A DNA stretch of 64,000 nucleotides from Stropharia rugosoannulata (taxonomy: Eukaryota > Basidiomycota > Agaricomycetes > Agaricales > Strophariaceae), in the NCBI GenBank assembly GCA_028532985.1, contig JANCIK010000001.1:2046001-2110000 (forward strand), in the 5' to 3' direction. Numbering within the stretch: the stretch's first letter is position 1; each line of letters begins with the position of its first letter. The notes under the pieces are model-generated. The model ran no database searches. It was not told the origin of the DNA and saw only the letters and a list, made by a program, of their open reading frames with translations. The position numbers and the translations under genes are program-made. Shown piece by piece: positions 25,720-37,446 of this stretch.

Positions 25720-26554
25720 TGTAAATGGAATGTTGAAGGGAATGGTAGATATGAGGCGCTAAACTCGGTTCAGGGTGTAATATGTTAGACTCGCCAGGAG
25801 GATATGTAGATGTGGGGTACATCAGTGTCTGGATAATATATACGAACCGGCCATGGCCACATTGCGTGAGCACCGCAGCCACGCAATAAAATTAGCCAGT
25901 ACGCCTGCTAAATCACAGTGCGAAACCCCCAGAGCATGCCTTTCTCGATAACAAGTCGAGGCATCCACGTTGTTGCTTTAAGCAAGGCGATGCGCGGGTG
26001 GTATGGTCATTGCAAGAATCAATGAAAACACGTTGCATCTGGATATAACTGATAGCCACGTTGCGAACGGTGCCCCCTTACCTTTAACCTCCATCTTTGA
26101 TGAGATGAAACGGTACAGGCGAGCTATGGTCTAGCGTGTACGCAGGTTTTATCACATAAATTTGGGAGATCAAATTGCATAAAGGCGCCACGATAGGAAC
26201 TAAATCCGGATAAGATTTGCTTGGTTTAGGAACACAAGTTAATACAGACACATCAGTAGGGGAAAACAGAACATGATTTGCGATAAATATGGAGATGTAC
26301 TACGTATTCAAAAAAGTATGCGGTAAAAAGTCCTAGATATAACAAATGTAGGTGGATGTATCGAGAGTGAGATAAGCCTTAGGAGATAGGAAAGTGGCAT
26401 GATAGCATAGCTGAATTATAATAAAACATAGAGAACGCCAGTCGAACATATACATTGAGGGTTAAACTGAAAAGGCGGGGATATGATTAAACTATGTCCA
26501 CTGACGTGACTGGAATTAACTTACTAAATACGCCAGAAGCACGGATACTCTCAA
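25720..26554. other. Intergenic stretch, 0.8 kb
   Basis: It holds the promoter of the NFKBIL1-like gene and the 3' UTR of the Sec7 gene. The part from 26.1 to 26.5 kb is AT rich with AATAAA-like words on the minus strand side. No gene was seen. Confidence 0.5.
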
Positions 26555-29500
26555 TCATGAAAAGGGAGGACTGCCTTCCGCCAAACCCAGCTGTACATAC
26601 GAAAGCACCTGACCAATCGTGCTGTTCTGCTGACATTGTACTTCGAGATCGCGCGCAGTCCACAACGCACCGTCTGCCTGCTCGGGCGTGTGCGCGTGAT
26701 CGCTCGACTCGCCGGTCAAGTCGTTGCAGTCCTGCGACGAACCCGCCGGGAGGTCCAGCTCGTTCCTGCCTGCGCCATGTCTATAAACTCTGCTTCGCGA
26801 CTTCGAGCGTGCGTGAATCGAGCCCGAAAGCGGTATACCGGGCCCACCAAATTGGGATGCAATCGCACTGATGTTCGAGTTGTACGAACCGTTTAGCCGG
26901 TGCGTCGGTATATAGTTGCCCATCAGGGTATCCTGAAGGACCTTAAATGCAACTGCATCTGCAGCTTTACGGAATTTTGACGCGTCGTGGGAGGGCCCTG
27001 TGGCTGTCGAGGAAGACACGGTAGAGGAGTCAATGTGACGGCGAATAGACGTCGCCCATTCATTTCGAATAATGGGATCATCGACGCTGAACATGTATCT
27101 CCGCTTTTCCTCAGCATGGTTCAGGAACGCAAGTTGGAACGTATTACGCATAAAGGCGCGCTCGACAACTACAGTATGGCTGAGCGGAATACCCGAGTAT
27201 TTGATAGCGTTCGGGCCAGAGCGACACATAGTAATCGACTTGGTACCCAACGATGTCCCTGTAACACGGAAAGAGGCCTCTGACGACTTTATGAACTGTA
27301 AAACAGGCGGGTCGAAAGTCAAGTCTTGCCCATATAGCGCGATTGTAAGTCCGGGGTCGGCTTGTGGGAGACGGAATATGATAGGATCAGACTGCGCTTT
27401 GTAGATCAATCTTCCCGGAAGTGGTCGCTTTATAGTAATGACTGTCTCTTGAGAACCGGATACTGTAGCTTGGCATAGTCGTTCCCGGTAAACAGAACGG
27501 TACAAATCCTGCAGGAGTTCGTCCGAGACGAAATAACGCACGTCGTGCCTACGGAATGCATCGACAAATTCTTTGCTTGAAACGTTCCGATGAATATGGT
27601 CTGTTGGTCCAGGCTCGTCTGCAATGCTGCCATGCAGGCGTTCATTGAGTTGCGCTAGTCCTCGTATTAGACGAATGGCCATATCTTTGTCATACGCCAC
27701 GAACTTCGCGTTGGCTTCGTACCACCGGCTGGCAAAAGCATCAAGAAGGAGTTCGAGGGCGGCATACGATTGTGAATATCGGGAGACATTAATAGACTGC
27801 AAGAACACACGTAATGCAACATCTACTCTTAGGCCCGCGAATCCGAAGCTATCGAGATATGATTTGAGAACAGTCTTTGACGTCTTCCTAGACAGATATT
27901 CTCCGAGACTGCTTCTGTCAAGGTCCAGTGTCTTGAACAATAGTTGTCCGAGCAAAACGGGATCGTCTGAAAGACCGGATTTCGTGAAAAGCGTCGCAAT
28001 AGCCTGGTCGGGTTCTTTGGGGAATTGAGAAACGAACGTCCGTAACAGCGCATTGCGTGGACTATTTGCTTGAATCTTTCCTGCATCCGATCGATCTGCA
28101 CAGAAATGCACGTTTCGCAACTGCACCACACTCTTCACTGTATACTTCCTGTCCGGTAAGCTCAATTTGTAGGTATCCATGAGACTGTCCTGATCGAAAT
28201 TTACAGGCTTCGCGATGATGAGTATATCGTTGAACAGGAAAAGGAATCGGTCTTTCACAGTATTAGGATTGACCACTTGCAAAACAGGTGACGAAAGTAT
28301 GAGTTTACGAGGTGTATCTTCCAATCTAAAGGTCTTGGATATATGTTCGTCCAGCCGGTCGAGAATAATTTGGCGTATGCGGGCTGCTGAAGATGAGGAG
28401 AGAGAGGACGATGTTGATGAAGACTCGGAAGCGGTAGGTGCAGGGTATTCGCTGATAGAAGAAGGATCAGGGGTGGCGGCGGTCAACCTGTTTACTGAGG
28501 GTCCGGTAGGGAATTTAAATGGTGATGCACGCCCTGAACCAAACTCGAGAGGCGGTAATTGATGGCCCTTCGGTGTTTGAGTTCGTTCCGGGACATTAAC
28601 CCTATCAATGCCAACATTACTTGAAGCCGTCGTCAACTGTTTCAACGGGGAGGAATCGTCATGTACGATCAGCGGCTCTGGACTATCGTCCCAGTCGGCG
28701 AGCTCATTGGTTTTCCGGTTAAAGATATCAGATATCGATGGCTTCTTATTGGTGATAGGCGGCGTGCTTTGTGGTTCAGTGAGCGGAAGAGTGACGGTTC
28801 CTGGCATAGAGCCTGCCGGTGACGCAGTCTTTTTTTTGGAGTTCTTACTCAACCACTGTTTCACACCAGGTAAGGTTGTAGGTAGCTTCAAATTGTAGCT
28901 TGATCCATTCTGTTGGGGCGGAGACACATCTATATATTCAGGATGTGATGAAGGCCCTGGGGTCATGACACTCTGCTCGGTCCCGTACTTGGTATGAAGG
29001 CGTTGGTCAGAGTGTTCCCGCGATAGTCCGCGCTCTCTGTTAACGTCTGATGCCGGAGTGGAGGTTGTCGCGAAGGGATAGCCTGTAGCCTGAGCTTGAA
29101 CTTCCTCGTAAGGTTGGCTGCCAGCATCCTGATTTGATGAGGGTAATATGTAATTCTTGGCACGGCGCTCTTCTTCCAACTTTAACATGCCCGGGAAAGG
29201 GAATAGTTTCGCATTTTGGTATTTAGCCATGTCGGATGAAGAGGGCGGGGGTATGGGAGAAACACTGCCTCTCGTTGGCGCATGAGGAGCAAGAGATGAA
29301 ATAGATGCAGATGCAGAAGGGGACTGCATTAAAGGTGGTGCCTGGACCTGGACAAGATTTTGCACATCACCCTGATCTGTCTTCGTTGTAGTAAGACTGG
29401 CTCCACTTTCTCGACTAATACTCGAATCCGTATTATGTTCTCGCCGTTCCCGTGCAGCAATGCTGTTGGTCCGCGAACGTCTACCTGTGCGAGAACCTGC

Positions 29501-31640
29501 TCTCGAGAGAATGTTCTTCGCCTTCTCCCATGGACTAGACGAAGGTTCACGTTTGGACGAATCTGCAGAAGCGTATTTATCATCCCATTCCGAAAACTCT
29601 GTGGTCAATGGAGAACGGTCGCCTATACTCTGTATGCGGGAGGCAACAGATAACCGTGTTGGCATGAACTGTGGTGAGACAGAGCCATCAACAGACGGGG
29701 GTTGTGACACAGGACCGGGCGATGAAGGGTTATATAGGTTGAGATGTTCGCGTGCAGCCTCAATCTCAAGGACAACACTTTGGGAGCTTGACGATCCATC
29801 GTCTGGTAAGTACTGGTTATGAGACGCTGGAGAAGGGTGAGTATCATCCTCTCCGCCCTCATCAGGTCCCATATGAACTTCTATTTCTTGCACCTCATCG
29901 TCTTCATCCTCATCCACGGGCATACGGTATTCTGGCACTAATTGAGATGTTTAGAAATGAATCAACATTGTATAAAATATTCTCACCCGGAGATGCAACC
30001 CAGCTAAGTATCCGTTCTTGACTATCAAATTCCACTGAACTTGATTCGACTCTTGGAACTGGATAAAGAACTCGTTCCTCCTCCTCTTCTTCGCTGAGCG
30101 CTCTTTCCTTTAGAGGGACATTGAAAGGGCTATTCGTGAAGAGTCCATTTCGTGACGGCGCCCTCTGGTTGTATGCTATAGACAGCCCCATGGACGAAGG
30201 AGAGCGGGAATCCAAGGGCCCATTAGATGACGTCTCTGACGGATGCTGGTACAACCGAAGATTTTCTTGATTGCTGAATGCATGGACGGGAGTCCCCGAC
30301 GACGGAGTATATCTCTGCGTAGGAACATACCTGTCTTCTTCGTCCTCTTCTGGATCTTCAACAAGCACGCTCCGCCGATGTGCTTGCTCTTGCCCTTTGA
30401 ACCCATCATCTACGACACTAACCGCGCTTTGGACAGGAAGAGGTGGTGGCGACGTGTCTTGTACTGGAGGACGTTCATGGCTTTGGTTCCGGGAACTCGA
30501 AAGTTGATTGGGGGTGACTGACTGCGCTCGAAGTTCAACATACTGTTCCTGTACAGCAGGGTGGGGAGTGACTGGGGTAACGGTATCCCCGGCTGTAGAA
30601 TTGAATTCCGAATCAGATATTGTTATGTTGGGGTTCGGCGCAGTCGAATTTTTACGGGAACGTCTCCTACGACGCTTCGCAGTTGGAGAGGGAGAAATGG
30701 CACTTCTGTCTTCAGCACTGCTTGCGGCCTCTGCATCCACTTCTTTCTTCGTGATACGAGTGCCCAATCGATTCAACATATTTTGCCTCGCAGCAATGCG
30801 TTCACCCCCGGACACCGTGTTATTTCTACTCAGTTTAGGAACTGACGGGGGCGGGGTTGGCGAAGATGATGGTGGGTCATATGTTTCGGTGCCTCCAGTC
30901 AGTTTGTGCATAGCCATTCGTCGACCGGCTGCGGCTGCGCTTCCCGCACTATTGGAGCGGATCAGGCCTCTTTGAAGGTCTTCCAATGTGGGTAGCGGCG
31001 TCGATGGTGAAGTTCCGGGATAGAAGAGCGCCATTTCTGGCGTCACTGGACCCGGAGAGCGTAGAAAGCGGGATTGCTGCAGAAATGGAAAGTGTGGTAC
31101 CGGTGATAGAAGTGGAGGAACCATAGGCACCAAGGCAGGAGGGGGAAGAGGAGGTTTTTCATCTTGAGAGGAATCCCCAGCTATCTGGGGCGCAGGCGAT
31201 TGTGGAGGCTTGAATTTGCCCTTGAAGTCTTTGGACCCTCGTGAGCGCGAGCGCGACCTCGATCGTCGTTTTTTGAAAGCTGTCGTAGGCGAGAGAGAAC
31301 GTTCTTCCAGTTCCGTGTCAGCTTCGACGTCAACATCCACAGGTTTTTGGGTAGGGATTGGAAGGTGGTCGCTGTCCGGGTCGGACGTCTTCGACTCGAG
31401 CGCATCCATCTCGTTCTCTCGTTCGTTACTGCTCATTTGTGCTTCGTCTGACGTCTTGTCGGTCTCAGTTCCTCCTCTCTCCTCCTCGCCCTGTGCCCTC
31501 TCTCCCTCGCTAACCGCTTCGACGTGCATTGGTGGACGACGGCCGTCCTTCATTCTCGGTAGGGATGCTGCGCGTCTTAGTCTTTCTACGGCCGCGGACC
31601 TCTGCTCTGCTTTGGACATGTCCGTTTCGTGATCTGCCAT
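26555..31640 (-). CDS. Large Sec7-domain/PH-domain protein (Arf-GEF family, Syt1/Sec73-like)
   Basis: Two long exons, 29987-31640 and 26555-29937, joined by a 49-nt intron, give 1678 residues. The first ~1050 are low complexity (Ser, Pro, Arg-Ser runs), likely phosphorylated. Around 1100 is a PH-like strand set (DRFLFLFNDILIIAKPV). Residues ~1175-1375 match a Sec7 fold (LKSYLDSFGFAGLRVDVALR, ASRWYEANAKFVAYDKDMA, SKEFVDAFRRHDVRY). Residues ~1450-1530 form a second PH domain ending RNEWATSIRRHI. Sec7 proteins load GTP on Arf at Golgi or plasma membrane. The loop expected to carry the catalytic glutamate (FRLPGE in the family) reads INVSRYSQSY, and NTDLHNP reads LNERLHGS, so exchange activity is doubtful. 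Confidence 0.8.
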
Positions 31641-32280
31641 GGCAGACTTTGAAGGGATACATTATAAGCGCTTAAGTCAATATGTGCAGGGAGGAGAATG
31701 CTGACCGGTGGAATACTCGCCAGCGGCGAGAAAATGGAGCTTATGGCAGTCTGTACAGAATTAGGAGTAAATATGAAGGTGAGAGGAGGACGGTGAATTG
31801 ACTGGCTTACAGGGGAAGGGGAATGAGGAATATTAAGGAAGAACTTAAAAAGGACAGTACAAGGTTCAAGATCCAAAACACGTGTCCACTCAGAATTACC
31901 CTCCTACACAAACCCTGCACAAATCCAACACAAATCCAACTGAAATGAACGTGTACATGGACGCTTCATACAGAAACCGACCCGGAAAATGGGCACCGGC
32001 TACGTCTCTCCATTTTCGTCTTTCTGCCTACTTCATATTTGGCATAGATTTTCTCAGCTCTACCCTTCTTACTCTCTGTCAATCGATCATCGATGCATGA
32101 TAAGGCATTCGACTTGCAGAATCTTGGCTCTTCTTTGATGTCCTGTCTTTCTGTTGTGGACAACCAGATTCCGATTCACAAGAAATGTTGCGTAATGGCA
32201 TAGGTCGAGGTCATTATATCACCTTTACGCTAGGGGTATCTCACTCGTGCTACGACCTGGTCCAATAGAGAGGGGGGCCA
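31641..32280. other. Promoter region of the Sec7 gene plus 3' UTR of the flavin reductase-like gene
   Basis: 640 bp between two minus-strand genes. Short frames here have no family resemblance. Pyrimidine-rich tracts precede the Sec7 start, as usual for fungal promoters. Confidence 0.5.
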
Positions 32281-33484
32281 TTATCTAAGTCTTACAGAAA
32301 GTCCGTCATATTTCTCCGCGATAGCACGCCATGAAACTCGAGGCAAATCGAAACCTTCGAGTAACCTGGAGTATGTTGTACCCCCAAGACGCGCAATTGG
32401 CCTCAACTTGGAGGGATCCACAGTTTCGCCGTCTTCATTGAGCACTGATTCATGGACGTGTACCCTCTTGATAAGGCCGAGAACTACCGTGGTCGTAGGC
32501 TCCGATGACGTCGAGGGACTGATATCCTGATAGCTATGCAGCTACAATTCAAGCATCATGGACGATCAGTTTACCGCCTACCAGTTACACTTGTCACGTA
32601 CCTCGCACTCCATGCCGATAGGGCTTTCTCGTACTAATGCAGGCTTGACTTGGGCCTGTCACAGGGGAGCTGGTTAAGTCCGGCGAGGTCCTCCAGATTT
32701 GAAAGGGCCTAGAGCTTACACTTTGCTCCTGGCTGAGACCACTGATTATCCATTCATCAGTAGAGGCTGGGGACTCCACAGAGGTAGAGTTTGCTGCCTC
32801 CGCAATTGCCTCGGTGACAATATTTACGGTGAATTCTTTGGTGGCAAGGATGTTTTCCCTCGTGTCCTTAGGACGACGTTTTGACAAACTGCAGGAAATG
32901 CTAATCATAGGCGGATTATGTGACACCTGCATAGTTGTTCAGCTCCTGATATTCCTTCCAGGTTGCGCTCACGTACCATGGAGAAGTAGCTGCCGGTAGA
33001 AAGAAACATCAGATATTAAAACTGTGCGCCCATCGCCAACGAACCTAAAGGGCGCAAGGTTGGGCTGGCCGTCTTCTGATAATGTAGAAACAAATGCGAT
33101 TGGACGTGGAACTATTGCGGACGTTAAAAGACGGTATGCATCTCTTAATTACAAGCATACAATTCAGTATAATGGCGAAGCTGTTATGCTTTCATTTACA
33201 CACCTCATATTGTCTGAATTGGCCAGATCCCACGTTTTTCTTTGGGAACTGTGGCTATCTTTGTCTTCCTTGAGTGCATTGCGTCCTGGTCCATCGCCGA
33301 GCTGCCACCCAGGCGAAGGTGAACTGACATAGGTGAACGTGGAGGTGTGATTGAAAGCAGGGCGCTGGCGCGAGGTCACGGAAGAGTTAAATCGTGTCGC
33401 TGTCGGCCTCGTGACCGTTCTTTTGATCGAGCGGAAGCAAATTGCGCGTTGACCAGTCCTCGCTAGTACCTGCATTGAACTCAT
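32281..33484 (-). CDS. Flavin reductase-like (FMN-binding split barrel) protein, probably mitochondrial
   Basis: Six exons (33204-33484, 33045-33143, 32977-32989, 32720-32926, 32602-32655, 32281-32541) give 304 residues. The N-terminus is Arg/Ser/Thr-rich without acids (AICFRSIKRTVTRPTATRF), a likely mitochondrial presequence. The core reads RLLTSAIVPRPIAFVSTLSE, PNLAPFSYFSMVSHNPPM, then KEFTVNIV and ALVRESPIGMECEL. This is the DIM6/NTAB-type flavin reductase fold, which binds FMN and in many members reduces it with NAD(P)H. The substrate is unknown. The third exon is only 13 nt (see findings). It is divergent from the iron alcohol dehydrogenase with 283 bp between start codons. Confidence 0.88.
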
Positions 33485-33767
33485 GACGCCGCTTTATCCT
33501 GTTTGCCTTTCAGTTAAATTCCTTTGTGACGCGACAGACTATCGTTGAGGATGTTAGAATGGTCCGGCAAGCTATAGAGTGCCCACGCCTCTTACGGTCT
33601 CTTACGGCCCTGGAATCACCTCTAATTGGAAAAACAATCACAGGCACCCTAATTATATGACGTCAGCATATATGGGGAAGATAATCCAAAGCTCATAAGC
33701 ATCAGTAAGCAGATAGAGACAAGAAGGTCGTCTGAGAACGAACTGACTCTGCTCCCAGCCCTCTACC
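33485..33767. promoter_or_regulatory. Divergent promoter between flavin reductase-like and iron-ADH genes
   Basis: 283 bp between two start codons pointing outward; both are redox enzymes, so shared control is plausible but unproven. A TATATG-type word lies near 33669, about 100 bp upstream of the plus-strand start. No other site was recognised. Confidence 0.45.
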
Positions 33768-35311
33768 ATGTCGACTCTGGATACTCGCACATTTGATACA
33801 CCTCCCTTGTCAGGCGTCTACAGTTGGACAGACACGCTGAAAGGAGTATATTATGGCCCAGGATCGGTCAAGACTGCTTTGCCGACTTTGTTGAAGGTAT
33901 TGGCAGTCAAGAAGGCGCTTGTTGTCACAGGGAAGAGTCTTAACGAGAAGGTAAGCTGGTCTTGATTTTGAGCCCGTTCACTCTGACTGAATGCCTGATA
34001 CTGCCAGACTGATGTTGTGAGGAAAGTGGAAGCCATTCTGAAAGAGCATGACGCTTGGGGAGCGACCTTCACTGAGATCGGCGAGCATTCACCTATCGCT
34101 GGGATCCGCAACGGTATAAAGCACTACAGAGAGACTGGCTGTGATTTTATTGTAGCCGTTGGCGGAGGCTCCCCTGTCGATGCGTCCAAGGCTATTTTGT
34201 ATAATATTCAGCTTGAATCCGGCGGACGAACACCTCCCCAAATTGCTATTCCGACGACATTGAGCGCGGCTGAATATAGCGTAAGTGCTTTTTATGCGCT
34301 TGTTTCAAATCTAAAGTATGCACAGGTTGGCGCTGGATTTACAAATGACGAAGGTGTCAAAGTCGCCGTCTCTTCTCAGGAATTGGCACCAGCTGGAATT
34401 ATTTTAGATGCGGAACTAACTTTGGCAACGCCAGAAAGACTATGGTAGGTTTTCTACTACATAGGCGATTTACTCGACCTAAGTCATACCCTACAGGTTA
34501 TCCACGGGTATCCGCGCACTGGATCACGCTGTTGGTGGGTTGCGTTTTCTAAATAAATATATCAAGGCTCTAAAACTCTTACAGAGAACCTGTACCGACC
34601 TCTTATTACTCACCCACAAAAGGTGCTTTGCTATGCAGCTTTGGCGGACTTGTTTAAGTATCTCCCAGAGTCCAAGGCAAACCCTACTTCTGTGGAAGTC
34701 CGCCAGAGGCTGCAGATAGCGTCGTGGATGAGCTTGTGGCCTATTAAGCTTGAAAAGTACAGGTATAGCTATTAATCGACCTATGCTTTTTCCATCGTTG
34801 CTGAAGTTTGCACAGCGCTTTAGGTATCTCACACTCCCTCGGCCATAAATTAGGAGCGAAATACAAAATTCCACATGGAATCACATCGGTTTGTTGCTGT
34901 ACTTACCAGTCATTTCATCAATGTTAACACGGCTAATTGGCAGTGCTTGACATTGGCACCCACTGTCTTTATGAAGTCTGAAAACGCATCTGAAGAGGAC
35001 AAGCGGTTGCTCGCGGCGGCTCTCTTTCCCCTTCACGAAGCCTCCACTGGTTCCGTGGAAGGTGATGTTCGTCGTTTGGCTAGCCTGATTAACGAGTACG
35101 TAGAGTGCGAACTGACGGGTTGCCCACCCTGCTAACTGCTTGATATAGGCTTGTGATCAACCTGGGACTGCAGTCTACGCTGGCTGAATACAATGTGCCG
35201 AAGGGGGATTTGACATATATTGCGAAAGAAGCGCTAGGTCGAGATGACGATCCGCAGTTACCAAGAGTTGTGCAGCTTCTGGAGAGCATTTATGTGCCAC
35301 TTAAATTGTAA
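33768..35311 (+). CDS. Iron-containing alcohol dehydrogenase family (maleylacetate reductase/HOT-like)
   Basis: Eight exons (33768-33950, 34008-34280, 34326-34444, 34497-34534, 34585-34762, 34816-34888, 34944-35095, 35149-35311) give 392 residues. Features: VYYGPGSVKTALPTLL N-terminal strand, GGGSPVDASKA nucleotide-binding loop (~114), PTTLSAAEYS, and metal-ligand histidines in HSLGHKLGAKYKIPHG (~269-284). The length and the PTTLSAAE block are closer to short maleylacetate reductases than to long alcohol dehydrogenases. These reduce maleylacetate at the end of aromatic ring degradation, which would suit a wood- or litter-decaying fungus, but substrate cannot be read from sequence. Confidence 0.88.
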
Positions 35312-35590
35312 ATATGTATATGCGGGCGTGTAATTGGATAGATGATGATGGAACGATGACGCGAATCGAGAGCTGTCCAGACAGAGATGGGCGCCAAGGA
35401 TTGGACAACGGACTGTGCTGCCGATTTCTCGTACTGTGGTCATGATCACGATTGCGGAGCAGGGTTCCCATAGCTGAGAAGATATTTATGCGACGGAAAA
35501 GGAGAGGCTCGCATCTTGTTGCGAGCCGCATAGACGACCTGCAGACATCCTGCGATACGTCGGGCAGAAGCTCGAGATCAGGTCGGTACT

Positions 35591-37197
35591 ATGATATCCT
35601 CCGTAGCGCGGCCAATCAGAACAGGCAACCCCCATCTCCTCCCAGCCCTCGCCGCCTCAAAAAGACCACGTATCCAGCTTTTGTTGTCGTGTCATTGCAC
35701 CAATCCAGTCCCACTGTCCCTGAGAACTAACGTGTCCACTATCATCGGACATATACCTCTCCCCGCCCCCCTCCTCCTCCATTCCTCCTATATTCCCCCG
35801 CTGCGCTACAGAATGCCCCACGCACGCGCCCAGTCCACCAAGGGCCCCACCGAGGAGCACAAGCCCACGAACGGCCACAAAGCCACCAACCACGACCATG
35901 ACCACCATGACGAACACTCGCACTCGCACTCCCATTCGATATTCGGCCATTCGCACTCGCACGGGGAGGAGGGGCATGCACACGACGCAGAGCAGATCAT
36001 CAAGGCACTGAAGGGGACCGGTACGTCTGCCTTGCGACTCGTCGTGTACCACTAACTTAGACGGCGTAGGCGACCGGGGAAGCTATATCACACTGGTGGG
36101 GCTGTTCTCCAACGTCGCGTTGACCCTGGCCAAGGGTGTTGCGGGCTGGTATATGCACTCAGCGTCGCTGCTCGCAGATGCAGGTCATTCTTTGAGTGGT
36201 ACGTCGCGTCACTCTTAGTTGCTGGTCCAACTGAAAGTCATCCAGATCTACTGGGCGACTTTGTCACTCTCTTCTGCTGGCGCCTGTCCCGCAAGCCGCC
36301 TTCAGAGACGTACCCATACGGATTTGCCAAGTTCGAGACCCTTGGAACGACTACTATATCCCTACTTCTGATCGGGGGTGCTCTCGGAATCGGGTTCCAC
36401 TCATACCACCTGCTCATTGTCGCATTAGGAGAGACGGTCAACACTCTGCCCGCGGGGACGCTGCAGGACGTTCTCGCATACATTTCATCGACCGCACCGC
36501 TGCCCGATATCGGCCACCACCATGTGCAATCCGTTGATGTCAACGCAGCCTGGTTCGCGGCGGCCGGCGTGCTGTGCAAGGAGTGGTTGTATCGAATTAC
36601 TAAAAGTGTTGCGGACGACGAGAAGAGCAGTGTGCTGCTCGCAAATGCGATTCACCACCGGAGCGACGCGTATTCTAGTCTGGTTGCGTTCTTTGCTATT
36701 CTCGGCACCTGGTTCTTCCCAGCATTTCCACTTGATCCTATTGGAGGCAAGTGTAGCGTACAACGAAGGTCTTTCTTCTTTTCTAATAAACTTCTTATCC
36801 TCTAGGACTTGTGGTGTCTGCTGTAATTCTGCAGCAGGGATTTGGCCTCCTTGCGGGCGCATGGGGGGATCTTACGGATGCCGGAGTTTCACCTCGCACG
36901 CAACAGTCACTGAGAAAGATCATCGCACCTCTCTTGGACAAATCGGGGGCCAACCAGCTTGTTGACGACCACGACGGTACTCTGCTTCCTCCATTAGTGT
37001 CCATCCAGCATTTACGCGCCCGTCATGCCGGGTCCCTGCTTTTTGTCGATCTAGTAGCAGAAGTCCCAGCCGATATCACCATCTCCCAGTCTTCTGCCTT
37101 GGAAAGGGAGATCGAGCGCTTGATGAAAGCAGCTCGAAAAGAAGTTGCAGAGGTCAGAGTATCATTTAGACCAGCAGGTCAAATAACGCAAATTTAA
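35591..37197 (+). CDS. Mitochondrial cation diffusion facilitator, Mmt1/Mmt2-like
   Basis: Four exons (35591-36020, 36070-36198, 36246-36746, 36806-37197) give about 483 residues. The N-terminus from 35591 is Arg/Ser/Leu-rich and lacks acids, a plausible mitochondrial presequence; a second in-frame ATG at 35813 would remove it. A His-rich loop follows (HDHHDEHSHSHSHS). Transmembrane helices include LVGLFSNVALTLAKGVAG with SLLADAGHSLSDLLGDF and ANAIHHRSDAYSS, the metal-site motifs (HxxxD) of CDF transporters. Yeast Mmt1/2 move iron across the inner mitochondrial membrane. The first intron has two usable acceptors nine bases apart (36060, 36069), and the third intron is GC-AG. Confidence 0.88.
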
Positions 37198-37446
37198 AGC
37201 TTTCTCAATATATCTATGGACCACCCGGTTCAGTTCACTATCTATCGTTAAATAAGTTATCCATTTTTTGTTTATCTTTGCATATTGTACTTGCTAGCAT
37301 ACCTTATTTAGTTCTAAATAAGAGGAGAGACGCAGCGGCCATTGAAATAATCTGTTCATCTTATATGTTCTGGTTCCAATAACAAGAGTAACGGAACTAG
37401 TACTAGTGCAAATTACTATAAGATGTAGATTCCCACCCAAGTAAAT

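Noticed and set aside
35813..36020. Start of the Mmt-like gene at the ATG at 35813
   Set aside because: Possible, but it removes the acid-free Arg/Ser-rich leader expected of a mitochondrial transporter; the in-frame ATG at 35591 is preferred and the choice is noted.
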